Assembly (NCBI RefSeq): GCF_014269225.2
Contig: NZ_CP077097.1
Coordinates: forward strand, 4,909,001-4,973,000
Length of the DNA stretch: 64,000 nucleotides
Direction: 5' to 3'
DNA from: Pseudomonas anuradhapurensis
GTDB taxonomy: Bacteria; Pseudomonadota; Gammaproteobacteria; Pseudomonadales; Pseudomonadaceae
Numbering within the stretch: position 1 is the stretch's first letter; every line of letters starts with the position of its first letter. The notes beneath the pieces are model-generated. The model was not told where the DNA came from. It was given only the letters and a program-made list of their open reading frames with translations, and searched no databases. Positions 20,224 through 30,454 of this stretch are shown here, piece after piece. The translations under genes were made by a program, and so were the position numbers.

Positions 20224-21191
20224 GCTTCTTCCAGCGGCAGGTCGAGCAAGCGTCGGGCCATCTGGTCGGCAGCACGCACCAGGGCATCGGTGATGCCGGG
20301 CTCGGAAGCCGCGTGGCCGGCGTCGCGAATCACCTTCAGCTCACTGTTCGGCCAGGCCTGGTGCAGCGCCCAGGCATTGTCCAGCGGGCAGATCACGTCG
20401 TAACGACCGTGCACGATCACCGCCGGCAGGTGGGCAATCTTCGGCAGGTCGCGGATCAGCTGGTCCGGCTCGAGGAACGCGTTGTTCATGAAGTAATGGC
20501 ATTCGATGCGGGCGATCGACAAGGCGCGTTGCGGCTCGGAGAAGCGGTCGACCACCAGCGGGTTGGGGCGCAGGGTGGCAGTGCGGCCTTCCCAGGTGGA
20601 CCAGGCCTTGGCGGCGTGCATCTGGGCGATCTGGTCGTTGCCGGTCAGGCGTTTGTGGAAAGCTGCGACCAGGTCGCCACGCTCTTCCGGCGGAATTGGC
20701 GCGATGTAGTCCTGCCAGTAGTCGGGGAACAACCGGCTGGCGCCCTCCTGGTAGAACCAATGGATTTCCTGGGGGCGGCACAGGAAGATGCCGCGCAGGA
20801 TCAGGCCATGCACCCGCTCGGGGTGCGTCTGGGCGTAGGCCAGGGCCAGGGTAGAACCCCAAGAGCCGCCGAACAGCACCCACTTGTCTATGCCGAGATG
20901 CTCGCGAATTCGCTCCAGGTCCTCGACCAGGTGCCAGGTGGTGTTGTTCTCCAGGCTCGCATGCGGCGTGGAGCGGCCACAGCCACGCTGGTCGAAGGTG
21001 ATGATGCGATACAGCGTCGGGTCGAAGTAGCAACGGCTCTGGGCGTCGCAGCCAGCCCCGGGGCCACCGTGGATGAACACCACCGGCAGACCTTCTGGCG
21101 AGCCGCTTTCGTCGACATACAGCACATGCGGCGCTTCCACGGCCAGATCGTGCCGGGCGTAGGGTTTGATCTGCGGGTACAGGGTCTGCAT
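20220..21191 (-). CDS. pip: Proline iminopeptidase
   Basis: This 323-residue alpha/beta hydrolase cleaves N-terminal proline from peptides. The oxyanion element HGGPGAG is at residues 41-47, DQRGCGRS at 67-74, and the nucleophile Ser110 sits in [10 protein letters not shown]. The remaining triad members are an aspartate and a histidine in VHGRYD and DAGHAA near the C-terminus. It shares a transcript with dtd and is divergent from the large NEL-domain gene across 168 bp. Confidence 0.95.
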   Translation of the reverse strand: MQTLYPQIKPYARHDLAVEAPHVLYVDESGSPEGLPVVFIHGGPGAGCDAQSRCYFDPTLYRIITFDQRGCGRSTPHASLENNTTWHLVEDLERIREHLGIDKWVLFGGSWGSTLALAYAQTHPERVHGLILRGIFLCRPQEIHWFYQEGASRLFPDYWQDYIAPIPPEERGDLVAAFHKRLTGNDQIAQMHAAKAWSTWEGRTATLRPNPLVVDRFSEPQRALSIARIECHYFMNNAFLEPDQLIRDLPKIAHLPAVIVHGRYDVICPLDNAWALHQAWPNSELKVIRDAGHAASEPGITDALVRAADQMARRLLDLPLEEA

Positions 21192-21359
21192 TGTGCACTC
21201 CGTGTGAGGATTATTCGGCCGTGGGCCATCATAAACCTGAATTGCGCTTTCAGCACCGTCCTCTCTGACACGTTCGCTGCGCAGCGGCAGACATATCTAC
21301 CTCTCACAGGCCAGGCAAGCCGGTGATAGTCACTTGCCCTACCAAGCAAGGCCGCCTAT

Positions 21360-24300
21360 ATGCCAAACCCAGCGATTTCCCAGCCCGGCGTTCACTACGC
21401 CACCATCGAACGCAAGATCCCCGCATGGCTCAAACTTGCCCCGCCCGAAACCCACCGCGCGATGCGCAACTGGCAACAGGCCCCCGCCTGGCTGCCAGCG
21501 GCGATCCAGCGACAACCGGGCATCGCCAGAGCATGGCAGGAGGAACATGCCCGCCACCGCGAGCACCAGGCCCAGGTACAGAAACTGTTCGAACGGCTAC
21601 CCGACCTGGAAACCTACGCCAGCGAAACGCTGACCGAGGCGATCAAGCAGCGCTTCGGACTCGACCTGGACGTACGCAACACCTACCTGGTCGATGCCCG
21701 CCTGATCGACAGCCGTAACGCGATCGACAGCCGTCAGGCGGTCGATCGGGCCACCCGTTCGCTGTTGCACTGCGCGCTGCACAACTTCGACCAGGCCGCC
21801 GCTGAGGAGCATGGCATGGATGCGCCTGATGCCTTGCTGAAAAAGTCGGTCATCCTCGATCACCGCCGCTTCATGGGCACCGTGCCGATCACCAATACGG
21901 TGGAGATCGCCGCCGAAGCGTTTGCCGACTTGTGTCGCACCCTGGATATCGGCGGCAAGTACCATGAGCAAGTGCATGCCATCTACTACCCAGCGGGCAT
22001 GCCGCGAGCAGACGCCGACCAAGCCGCACTGGCCGTCTATGAAACCTTGGGCCGCGCCGAGGTTTCGGCGTTCAGGCAATCGCTGCATTTCGCCCGGCTC
22101 AAGGGGGACATCAGCGAAACATTGTACGCCGCCGCCCTGGCCGCGCCACTCGACCAGGCGCCATCGGCCAACTCGACACTCACGTTCAGCTTGCTCGACT
22201 TGTGGGAGGCAGAACTGACCGGCGTCGTGCTCATCACGCTGCAAGCAGCCGATCATCAGGCCGTGGCCCTGTATATCCCGGAAGACAGCACGCTGCCCGT
22301 CAAGGAGTTCACCAGCCAGGAAGCCTTGTTTGCCGAACTCGGCGAAAGGTTGCAGGCCGATATCCACTATCTGGACAAACACATCGGCGACCGCGACAAA
22401 CCCTCGATCATCGCCCGCCTCAAGGACCGACTCACACCTCTGGGCTGGAGTACCCGAGGGATCCGAGAACGTGTTGCAGATCCGCATGCCACCCTGTATC
22501 CCGTGGCAAAGCCTTTCAGCCATGCGTTCCAGGGCGTCATGGCCTTCCAGAAAACCCAACGCCATGAAAAGGATGTTCTGTTTCATGCCATACCCACCGA
22601 GATCGTCGACCGGCGCACCGCGCAAGCGCACCGGGAACTGATCGCGGGGCGTGGGTTGACCGCCTTGAATATCGCCGGGTTCTTCGTGCCCGGGCTGGGT
22701 GAGGCCATGCTTGCCGTGTGTTTGGCCCAGTTGGCTTCCGAGGTATATGACGGCATCGAAGCCTGGGAAAACGACGAACGCGACATCGCCTATGGCTACC
22801 TGGTCGATGTGTTCGAGAACGTGGCGCTCATGGCGGCGTTCAGCGCGGCGGCCAAAGCCTTGAAGGGCGCACGGGGCGATGAGGCCGGCACTGCCGTGGA
22901 GGGGCAAGAGGTCGGTGACGGCGATGACGAGGCCTCGGAAATAGAGCGTATTCCGGTGGAGACGCCCTCATTCATCGAAGAACTGGAAGAAGTGGAAACC
23001 ACCGATGGCCAGGTTCGCCTGTGGAAACCCGACCTTGCGCCATACCGGAGCACCGAGGCGTTGCCCGAAGGCCTGGAAGCGGATGCGCTCGGCCTACGCC
23101 AGCATGATGGCAGGCACTGGCTGGTTGTGCAGGGTGACCAATACATTGTCGAGCAGGAAGCGGTAACCGGCGAATACCGCCTGCAACACCCGCGAGACCC
23201 TGGGCGTTATCAACCCCCACTGCGGCACAATGGCGCCGGCGCCTGGTTGCTCGGAACGGATCGACCGCTGAGCTGGTCAGGCATGCAGCTGCTGCGCCGT
23301 ATCGGCCACTTGAACGCGTATTTCGACGAGGCGACGCTACAACGCATCGTTGCCATCAGCGGCAGCGACGAAGATCAGCTGCGCCGGGCCCTGGCAACGA
23401 ACCAGCGGCTGCCGGCCCTGCTCGAAGATACCTTGCAACGCTTCAGGCTGGACGACACTCTCCGCCTGCTACCCGACACGCGATCTGCCGAATTCCACAG
23501 GGCTTACACCGCCTTGCCGATCGCGCTCGCACCAGGCGCCGAAGCCCTCCTGCGGGTTTCCCCACAACTACCGGCGGTGGTGGCCAATGAACTGGCCCGC
23601 GCCGCCAGTACCACAGAATTGCAGATGCTCGGCAACGGCAAGATGCCCCTGCGCCTCAACGAAGAAATTCGCGTCTACCGACAACAGATCCGCCTGGCCC
23701 GTGCCTACGAAGGGCTGTACCTGTCCTGCGTGCCGAACTGGGACAGCGACCGGTTGGTCGTGCATACCCTGGCGCAGCTACCGGACTGGCCAGCAGAAAC
23801 CCGGGTGCGGCTGCTGCAGCGCTGGGCATGGCCGGCTCAGGATTATGAGCTGGGCCCGCTGGGTGGCCTTCCGTACAAAACCATTACCCACGCCGAGGCA
23901 GGATACATCGTTCATGACAATGGCCCGTCGAATGCAGTGCCAAGCGTCTACCCCAGCCTTTACGCTGCCTTGTACGAAGCTCTGCCAGTAGCCATGACAA
24001 CAATGGGCATCAGCGACCAGCAGGCGCTTGAGCGCCTGGTACAGGAAAGCCCGTTACTACCCCGCCCGGCACTGAGGATGCTTCTGGGCATGCAGCCTGT
24101 ACGCCCCGGCTACCGCTCCCCCATGCGCCTGGCCGATGGCCGCCTGGGCTACCCGCTCAGTGGTGGCGGCGCGGCCGCACAAGGCGTCACCCGCCAGCGC
24201 CTGCTCGAAGCCGTCGAGGCCACGGGGCTGGCCACACACTCTGGCCGCTCGGCAGAGCAGATTCTGCTGGCGCTTTCCAGCACCGGCCGTACACCGCTGC

Positions 24301-26891
24301 AGATTCTCGAACATCTGCAGACATTGATTGAGCAACGCAACGAACTGCTAAGCCGGCTGGATGACTGGAGCGAAGCCATTTCCCCGGCAACCGACCAGGC
24401 AGCACGCGACTACGACAACCTGCGTGAAGCGATCCTGCAACACTGGTACGACGTCGCGCTGGACGAAAGCGCCGGGCATGCCGCCGAGCTACGGATTACC
24501 CGCGTTCCTCTGGCCGACATTCCTCTGACCTTGCCCGACTTCTTCAATACCCGCGTGCGCAGCCTCAGCCTGGTCGACCTGCCTTCGGGCGCCCTGGCAG
24601 GCTGGGCGCAGAACGAGCGCCTGTTGCAACGCCTGCTCAGCCAGATGCCACGGATCGAGTCCCTGGAAATCAGCCGGGCCTATGATCCCAGGGCCACACC
24701 ATCCTCCTTCCTGTTCAGCATTCCTACCATTACCGAGACCCTGCCCGGCTTGCAGCGGCTGACGTTGACCAACCAGAACATCGCGCTGTCCGAAAGCGAC
24801 CTGAGCCTGCTGTCGGGGCTCGGCCAATTGCGCTACCTGGACTTGAGCGGCAATCGCGTGGCACAGAACAACAGCCCGAGTTTCCACGAACTGTCCCTGG
24901 ATTACCTGGGCCTGAACCAGATGCAGTTGTCCCAATGGCCCATCGGCATTGGCAGCGATGCCCTTGGGCGCATCGCCCACTTGTCCCTGCGCGACAACAA
25001 CCTCAGGTCGTTGCCTTCGTTCCTGCTCAATGAAGCAGGCACCATGGCCACCCCGCCGGTTATCTCGCTGCAGGGCAACAGCATCAATGAGAACGACCTG
25101 CAGCGCTTGCTGCTCAATGAGCGTGTCGACATGTCCGGTATCAGCACCGACCAGTCTGCCGCGCTTACCGAGCAACTCACCCGTATCCGCAATGAGCGCC
25201 AGCAGATGCGTGATGCGATCGATGGCTGGGCCCACGCCTCCAGTTCGCGCAACCCGCTGACCCAGGAAGCATTGGCGGACAGGCAGCGCATCGGCACCGC
25301 GATCAGTGAGTTCTGGCAGCAGCAGGAGCGGGGCCAGCTATACCTGCGCCTGCACCTCGAGGATGTGGCCATCGAGCATTTTCCCCGACGGCTTCCAGCG
25401 TTCTTCGGCGACCGCGTACGGGCGCTGAGCCTGACCCGTCTGCGTGGCAGCGCTTCGCAGCTCGATGAACTGTTGCGGCGCTTTCCCAATGTCACCCGGT
25501 TGACCATCGATGGCCACCAGGCAGCCACCCCAGCACTGGCCTCGGCCCTGATGCGCCTGCCGCAGCTTACTTTCCTGGAGTTTCGCAACATGGGCCTGGA
25601 GATCGACCAGTCCATGCTGGAAGTGTTCGCGCGGCTGGAACAGCTCACCTCGATAGACCTGTCCGGCAACCGTGTGGGGACCATCAACCAGGTGCCAGCA
25701 CAGTTATCCCACAACCTGCAATCACTGGCGCTGACCAACATGAACCTCCAGGCTTGGCCAAGCTGGTGTGACAGCCTGCTGCCCCTCGAGCTGCTGGACT
25801 TGAGCTCGAACAATATCAGCCAGTTGCCCGAGCACATCCTGTCGAACTTGAACAACCCGATGCCGATTTCGTCGATCGCGCTGTTCGACAACCCCTTACC
25901 ACTCGATACCATCCTGCGCGTGCGGGCATTCTCGGACAGCCAGCACAGCTACTCCTTCGCCCTGGATATCCCCGGTAACCTGCAGCTGGTCGATTCCTCG
26001 AGCGAAGGCTCCCTCGATCACCCTCACTTCCCCCTGCTCGGCGACGATACGCCCAGGCTGGAGGACTGGATGCTCGGCAACGAGGCACAGAACGAGGCCT
26101 TGCAGGACTGCTGGGCACGCCTGGAGGGCAGTGACCTGCTGCGCCTGGTGGGCCGTTTGCACAATGCCGCTCCCTACGCCGATCCCAAAACCCGAACCAC
26201 CTTCTGCGAGCGGGTGCGCCTGGTTCTGGTGGCGGCAGCCAGCAACGAGATAGAACGCGCGACCATGGAGCAAATCGCCGTGGACGCCTTGCCTCACCCG
26301 GTGACCAAGGTGGTGCCCACCTGCCATGATGGTGCACTGCAGACATTCAACGATATCGAACTGTACCTGATGAACCAGCACCTGCTGATCGACGCTGGCG
26401 ATACACTGAAAGCACTGCACCGACGCCTGTTGCAACTGTTCCGCATCAATCAGCTGGAGGAACTGGCCAAACACAGGACTGGCTCGGGTGACCACGTCTC
26501 GGTGAGACTGGCCTACCGCCGCGAACTGGCCAGGGAGCTGGACCTGCCGCTTTCCGACAGAATGCGTTTCCGAGGTGCCGCGAACCTGGCGGCCGGTGAA
26601 CTGGCCAGCGTGCTGGAAAAGGTCCGCCAAAGTGAACTGAGCGATGCACTGATCGACTATATGCTGGCGAATAGCGACTGGACCACGCGCCTGCGCGTCG
26701 AACATGCCGATCGTTTTGCCGAAATAGAGGCACGCTTCCGCATGCGTGTGCTTGAACTAGCCAGCAAGGACCACCCGCTTCAGGACGAGTTGAACCTGCA
26801 GCAAGGCCTGCTGGAAGACAAGCACCAGGAAGAGCGCGAGCTGCTGCGTGAACTCACCCTCGCGCAGATCAACAGCAACGCTGGCAACTGA
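21360..26891 (+). CDS. Leucine-rich-repeat protein with NEL-type E3 ubiquitin ligase domain
   Basis: The product (1843 residues) resembles secreted effector/toxin proteins of pseudomonads. Residues ~60-500 match the dermonecrotic-toxin-like domain found N-terminally in this class, with a hydrophobic stretch at ~430-500 (NIAGFFVPGLGEAMLAVCLA). Two LRR blocks follow (near 1128-1220 and 1399-1490), each preceded by a similar 130-residue spacer, so a module of about 280 residues is duplicated from ~988 and ~1275. From ~1560 the C-terminus aligns with the NEL domain of IpaH/SspH. Cys1655, in TCHDGALQTFND, takes the place of the catalytic cysteine of the CxD motif, followed by a helical bundle ending in KHQEERELLRELTLAQI. 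It should transfer ubiquitin to host proteins. No secretion genes are nearby and there is no Sec signal peptide. It stands alone with its own terminator and looks inserted between pip and hutG. Confidence 0.88.
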   Translation: MPNPAISQPGVHYATIERKIPAWLKLAPPETHRAMRNWQQAPAWLPAAIQRQPGIARAWQEEHARHREHQAQVQKLFERLPDLETYASETLTEAIKQRFGLDLDVRNTYLVDARLIDSRNAIDSRQAVDRATRSLLHCALHNFDQAAAEEHGMDAPDALLKKSVILDHRRFMGTVPITNTVEIAAEAFADLCRTLDIGGKYHEQVHAIYYPAGMPRADADQAALAVYETLGRAEVSAFRQSLHFARLKGDISETLYAAALAAPLDQAPSANSTLTFSLLDLWEAELTGVVLITLQAADHQAVALYIPEDSTLPVKEFTSQEALFAELGERLQADIHYLDKHIGDRDKPSIIARLKDRLTPLGWSTRGIRERVADPHATLYPVAKPFSHAFQGVMAFQKTQRHEKDVLFHAIPTEIVDRRTAQAHRELIAGRGLTALNIAGFFVPGLGEAMLAVCLAQLASEVYDGIEAWENDERDIAYGYLVDVFENVALMAAFSAAAKALKGARGDEAGTAVEGQEVGDGDDEASEIERIPVETPSFIEELEEVETTDGQVRLWKPDLAPYRSTEALPEGLEADALGLRQHDGRHWLVVQGDQYIVEQEAVTGEYRLQHPRDPGRYQPPLRHNGAGAWLLGTDRPLSWSGMQLLRRIGHLNAYFDEATLQRIVAISGSDEDQLRRALATNQRLPALLEDTLQRFRLDDTLRLLPDTRSAEFHRAYTALPIALAPGAEALLRVSPQLPAVVANELARAASTTELQMLGNGKMPLRLNEEIRVYRQQIRLARAYEGLYLSCVPNWDSDRLVVHTLAQLPDWPAETRVRLLQRWAWPAQDYELGPLGGLPYKTITHAEAGYIVHDNGPSNAVPSVYPSLYAALYEALPVAMTTMGISDQQALERLVQESPLLPRPALRMLLGMQPVRPGYRSPMRLADGRLGYPLSGGGAAAQGVTRQRLLEAVEATGLATHSGRSAEQILLALSSTGRTPLQILEHLQTLIEQRNELLSRLDDWSEAISPATDQAARDYDNLREAILQHWYDVALDESAGHAAELRITRVPLADIPLTLPDFFNTRVRSLSLVDLPSGALAGWAQNERLLQRLLSQMPRIESLEISRAYDPRATPSSFLFSIPTITETLPGLQRLTLTNQNIALSESDLSLLSGLGQLRYLDLSGNRVAQNNSPSFHELSLDYLGLNQMQLSQWPIGIGSDALGRIAHLSLRDNNLRSLPSFLLNEAGTMATPPVISLQGNSINENDLQRLLLNERVDMSGISTDQSAALTEQLTRIRNERQQMRDAIDGWAHASSSRNPLTQEALADRQRIGTAISEFWQQQERGQLYLRLHLEDVAIEHFPRRLPAFFGDRVRALSLTRLRGSASQLDELLRRFPNVTRLTIDGHQAATPALASALMRLPQLTFLEFRNMGLEIDQSMLEVFARLEQLTSIDLSGNRVGTINQVPAQLSHNLQSLALTNMNLQAWPSWCDSLLPLELLDLSSNNISQLPEHILSNLNNPMPISSIALFDNPLPLDTILRVRAFSDSQHSYSFALDIPGNLQLVDSSSEGSLDHPHFPLLGDDTPRLEDWMLGNEAQNEALQDCWARLEGSDLLRLVGRLHNAAPYADPKTRTTFCERVRLVLVAAASNEIERATMEQIAVDALPHPVTKVVPTCHDGALQTFNDIELYLMNQHLLIDAGDTLKALHRRLLQLFRINQLEELAKHRTGSGDHVSVRLAYRRELARELDLPLSDRMRFRGAANLAAGELASVLEKVRQSELSDALIDYMLANSDWTTRLRVEHADRFAEIEARFRMRVLELASKDHPLQDELNLQQGLLEDKHQEERELLRELTLAQINSNAGN

Positions 26892-26903
26892 GGCCTGCTG
26901 ACT

Positions 26904-26939
26904 GGCGACGCGCATGCCCTGCATCGCGTCGCCGTTTTC
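26904..26939 (+). terminator. Rho-independent terminator of the NEL-domain gene
   Basis: GGCGACGCG (26904-26912) and CGCGTCGCC (26925-26933) form a perfect 9-bp stem, followed by GTTTTC. It begins 12 bases after the stop codon. hutG converges from the other side. Confidence 0.85.
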
Positions 26940-26951
26940 AACCGCCGAAGT

Positions 26952-27755
26952 CTACCGCCCGTACCGCTCAGCGCCCCACGCCAGCAGTGCCTGCAACAGC
27001 CCCCTCAATACCTGCTGCGTCGGCCGGGCCAGGTCTTCACGGTAGGTGAACGGCTCGGTTTCCTCCATGTAGGTACTTTGCGCCAGTTCCAGCTGTACCG
27101 CATGAACATGGTTGGCCGGGTCGCCGTAATGACGGGTGATATGCCCCCCCTTGAAGCGCCCGTTGAGCACATGGCTGTAGCCTTGCGCCTGGGCACATAC
27201 CGCTTGCAACCGCTCGGCCAGTTCCGCATCGCAGCTGGCGCCGTTGAAGGTGCCCAGGTTGAAATCCGGCAGCTTGCCGTCGAACAGGTGCGGAATCAGC
27301 GAGCGGATCGAATGGGCATCCCACAGCAAGGCGTAGCCGAACTGTGCGCGCAGCCGGTCCAGCTCACGGCGCAGGGTGCTGTGATAAGGGCGCCAGATCT
27401 GCTCCAGATAGGCCGCACGCTCTTCGCCTGTCGGTTGCATGCCGGGCTGGAACAGCGGTTCGCCTTCGAACAGCGTGGCCGGGTACAGCCCGGTGGTGGC
27501 GCCGGCATACAGCGGCTTGTCGTCATCCGGCCGGTTCAGGTCAATGACGAAGCGTGAATACTCAGCGGCTACCACACTGGCACCCAGCTCGCGGGCGAAA
27601 TCGTACAGCCGCGGGATATGCCAGTCGGTATCCGGCAGGCTGCGCGCCGGCTCGACCAGGCCGTCGCGCACGGCGTCGCTCAAGCGCAGGCCGGCATGCG
27701 GCATGCTGATCAACAGCGGCAGGTGGCCTTGGTGAAAACTCAGTACCTTGTCCAT
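26952..27755 (-). CDS. hutG: N-formylglutamate deformylase HutG
   Basis: HutG (267 residues) performs the last histidine-degradation step, N-formylglutamate to glutamate and formate. Family features include PLLISMPHAGLRL at residues 13-25, the DLNRP motif, and WDAHSIRS, with histidine and aspartate metal ligands. It pairs with HutF, encoded at the far end of the cluster: together they form the five-step route that yields formate rather than formamide. It lies 10 bp after hutI and is the last gene of the leftward hut run. Confidence 0.96.
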   Translation of the reverse strand: MDKVLSFHQGHLPLLISMPHAGLRLSDAVRDGLVEPARSLPDTDWHIPRLYDFARELGASVVAAEYSRFVIDLNRPDDDKPLYAGATTGLYPATLFEGEPLFQPGMQPTGEERAAYLEQIWRPYHSTLRRELDRLRAQFGYALLWDAHSIRSLIPHLFDGKLPDFNLGTFNGASCDAELAERLQAVCAQAQGYSHVLNGRFKGGHITRHYGDPANHVHAVQLELAQSTYMEETEPFTYREDLARPTQQVLRGLLQALLAWGAERYGR

Positions 27756-27765
27756 CGTGTCTCAC

Positions 27766-28971
27766 TCAATTGGGAATTTCCTGGCCCAGGCGCACCACGC
27801 GCTTGGGCAGGTCACCGCCCAGCCAGTAGGCCAGGTCGGCAGGGCGTTCGATCTGCCAGGCGACGAAGTCGGCCACCTTGCCTACTTCCAGCGAGCCGTG
27901 GCTGCCGCCCAGGCCCAGCGCCGTGGCAGCGTGCACGGTGACGCCGGCCAGGGCTTCTTCCGGGGTCAGGCGGAAGCAGGTGCAGCCCATGTTCAGCATC
28001 AGCCGCAGCGACAGCCCAGGCGAGGTGCCGGGGTTGAGGTCGCTGGCCAGGGCAATCTTCACCCCGTGGCGGCGCAGCGCGTCCATCGGCGGCAACTGGG
28101 TTTCGCGCAGGAAGTAGAACGCCCCCGGCAATAACACGGCGACCGTGCCAGCCTTGGCCATGGCGATGGCATCTTCCTCGGTCATGAACTCCAGATGGTC
28201 GGCCGACAGCGCCTGGTAGCGCGCCGCCAGGCTGGAACCATGCAACGACGACAGCTGTTCGGCGTGCAGCTTGACCGGCAGGCCCAGCTCGCGCGCCTTG
28301 ATGAACAGCCGCTCGACCTGGGCCGGGGAGAACGCCAGGTGCTCGCAGAAGGCATCCACTGCGTCCACCAGGCCTTCGGCAGCCAGGGCTGGCAGCATTT
28401 CGTCGCAGATGTGGGCGATGTAGTCGTCGGCCCGACCGGCGTACTCCGGCGGCAGGGCGTGCGCCGCCAGGCAGGTGCTACGCACTGCCAGCGGCAGCTC
28501 ATCGGCCAGGCGCCGGGCCACGCGCAGCATCTTGCGTTCGTTGGCCAGGTCCAGGCCATAGCCGGACTTGATCTCGATAGTGGTCACGCCATCGCGCATC
28601 AGCGCCTGGACCCGCTGACGGGCACTGGCGAACAGCTCGTCTTCGCTGGCTGCGCGGGTCGCCCGCACGGTGCTGGCGATACCACCACCCTGGGCGGCGA
28701 TTTCGGCATAGCTCACGCCCTGCAGACGCTGCTCGAACTCGCCGCTGCGGTTGCCGCCGAACACCGCGTGGGTGTGGCAGTCGATCAGCCCGGGGGTGAC
28801 CCAGGCGCCGCCCAGGTCCACCGTGCGTTCAACCTCGACCGGCGCCAGCTCGGCGCGCGGGCCGATCCATTCGATCAGCCCGGCGCGGGTGACGATGGCC
28901 GCGTCCTCGATGGCCGAGTAACGGCCCTCGGCCATGGTTGCCACATGGCAGTGCTGCCAGAGGGTTGTCAT
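27766..28971 (-). CDS. hutI: Imidazolonepropionase HutI
   Basis: HutI (401 residues) opens the imidazolone ring of imidazolone-5-propionate to give N-formimino-L-glutamate. It is an amidohydrolase: the metal-binding HTH is in [13 protein letters not shown], with substrate contacts in SGYGLD and the later HAEQLSS and [10 protein letters not shown] motifs. The ATG at 28971 is chosen because GGAG lies seven bases upstream; a TTG six bases earlier is too close to that site. It precedes hutG by 10 bp and follows the permease gene by 15 bp. Confidence 0.97.
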   Translation of the reverse strand: MTTLWQHCHVATMAEGRYSAIEDAAIVTRAGLIEWIGPRAELAPVEVERTVDLGGAWVTPGLIDCHTHAVFGGNRSGEFEQRLQGVSYAEIAAQGGGIASTVRATRAASEDELFASARQRVQALMRDGVTTIEIKSGYGLDLANERKMLRVARRLADELPLAVRSTCLAAHALPPEYAGRADDYIAHICDEMLPALAAEGLVDAVDAFCEHLAFSPAQVERLFIKARELGLPVKLHAEQLSSLHGSSLAARYQALSADHLEFMTEEDAIAMAKAGTVAVLLPGAFYFLRETQLPPMDALRRHGVKIALASDLNPGTSPGLSLRLMLNMGCTCFRLTPEEALAGVTVHAATALGLGGSHGSLEVGKVADFVAWQIERPADLAYWLGGDLPKRVVRLGQEIPN

Positions 28972-28986
28972 GCACAATCTCCTTTG

Positions 28987-30390
28987 CTAGCGGTGCAGCT
29001 CGGCCGGCTCCGCTGCCGGCTGGCCCTGCCCTGCGCGCGGCTTGCACCACAGCAGGTAGGACGCCACCAGGAACACCACCCACAGCACGCCGACGAACAA
29101 TGCCGCCTGGGTATCGGGGAAGTAACCGAGCACACCAAAGATGAATACCATGAACGCAATGGCCATGGCCGGGCCATAAGGCCAGAACGGTACCGGGAAT
29201 TGCAGCTTGGCGACCTGGTCGCGGCTCATGCTGCGGCGCATCGCCACCTGGGTGAGCAGGATCATCAGCCACACCCATACGGTGGCAAAGGTCGCGATCG
29301 AGGCGATCAGCAGGAACACATTCTCCGGGATCAGATAGTTGAGCAGCACGCCGATCAGCAGCGCAGCGCCCATCACCACCACGGTCATCCACGGCACGCC
29401 ATGCCTGGACAACTTGCCGAAGCCGCGCGGGGCGTGGCCTTGCTGGGCCAGGCCATACATCATGCGGCCTGCGCCGAAGATGTCGCTGTTGATGGCCGAG
29501 ATCGCGGCGGAAATCACCACGATGTTCAGCACGGCGGCGGCAGAACCAATGCCCAGGTTGCTGAAGATCTGCACGAACGGGCTGCCCTGGCTGCCGATCT
29601 GTGGCCACGGGTACAGGCACATCAGCACCAGCAGGGTGAGTACGTAGAACAGCAGGATGCGCAGCGGCACGGCATTGATCGCCTTGGGGATCACGCGCTG
29701 CGGGTCCTTGGCCTCACCGGCGGTGACGCCGATGATCTCGATGCCGCCGAAGGCAAACATCACCACGGCAAAGGAGGCGATCAGGCCACCTACGCCATTG
29801 GGCATGAAGCCACCGTGCTCGAACAGGTTGCTGATGCCCACGGCCTGCCCGTTGCCTGCCTGGCTGAAGCCGAAGGCCATGATGCCGAGGCCGGCCAGGA
29901 TCATCGCGACGATGGCGCCGACCTTGAGCAGCGACAGCCAGAATTCCATCTCGCCAAATACCTTGACGTTGCACAGGTTGAGGCCACCGATCACGAAGAC
30001 GATGCCCAGCACCCAGATCCAGCGGGCCACCTCCGGGAACCAGAAGCCCATGTAGATACCGAAGGCGGTGACGTCGGCAATGGCGACGATGACCATCTCG
30101 AAAGCGTAGGTCCAGCCGAGGATGAAGCCGGCCATGGGGCCGAGGTAGGTGCTGGCGTAGTGGCCGAACGAGCCGGCAACAGGGTTGTGCACGGCCATTT
30201 CACCGAGCGCGCGCATGACCATGAACACGGCAGCGCCACCGATCAGGTAGGCCAGCAGCACGGCCGGGCCGGCCATCTGGATGGCCGAGGCGGAGCCGTA
30301 GAACAGCCCGGTGCCGATGGCGGAGCCGAGGGCCATGAAACGGATATGGCGGGCTGACAGGCCACGCTTGAGACCTTGAGCTTGTTGCAT
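28987..30390 (-). CDS. hutT: APC-family amino-acid permease, probable histidine transporter
   Basis: This 467-residue permease has twelve hydrophobic segments and the amino-acid/polyamine/organocation signature near its start ([23 protein letters not shown]). It is of the ProY/HutT type. Its place between hutH and hutI implies histidine or urocanate uptake. The symbol follows usage in Pseudomonas hut clusters; KT2440 annotations often call this gene proY. The ATG at 30390 has AAGGAC upstream and starts the protein just before the first membrane helix. Confidence 0.85.
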   Translation of the reverse strand: MQQAQGLKRGLSARHIRFMALGSAIGTGLFYGSASAIQMAGPAVLLAYLIGGAAVFMVMRALGEMAVHNPVAGSFGHYASTYLGPMAGFILGWTYAFEMVIVAIADVTAFGIYMGFWFPEVARWIWVLGIVFVIGGLNLCNVKVFGEMEFWLSLLKVGAIVAMILAGLGIMAFGFSQAGNGQAVGISNLFEHGGFMPNGVGGLIASFAVVMFAFGGIEIIGVTAGEAKDPQRVIPKAINAVPLRILLFYVLTLLVLMCLYPWPQIGSQGSPFVQIFSNLGIGSAAAVLNIVVISAAISAINSDIFGAGRMMYGLAQQGHAPRGFGKLSRHGVPWMTVVVMGAALLIGVLLNYLIPENVFLLIASIATFATVWVWLMILLTQVAMRRSMSRDQVAKLQFPVPFWPYGPAMAIAFMVFIFGVLGYFPDTQAALFVGVLWVVFLVASYLLWCKPRAGQGQPAAEPAELHR

Positions 30391-30454
30391 GTCACGTCCT
30401 TGAGTTGTTTTTGTGGTCGTGAGATCGAGGGGGCCGCACAGCGGCCCCAGGGCA

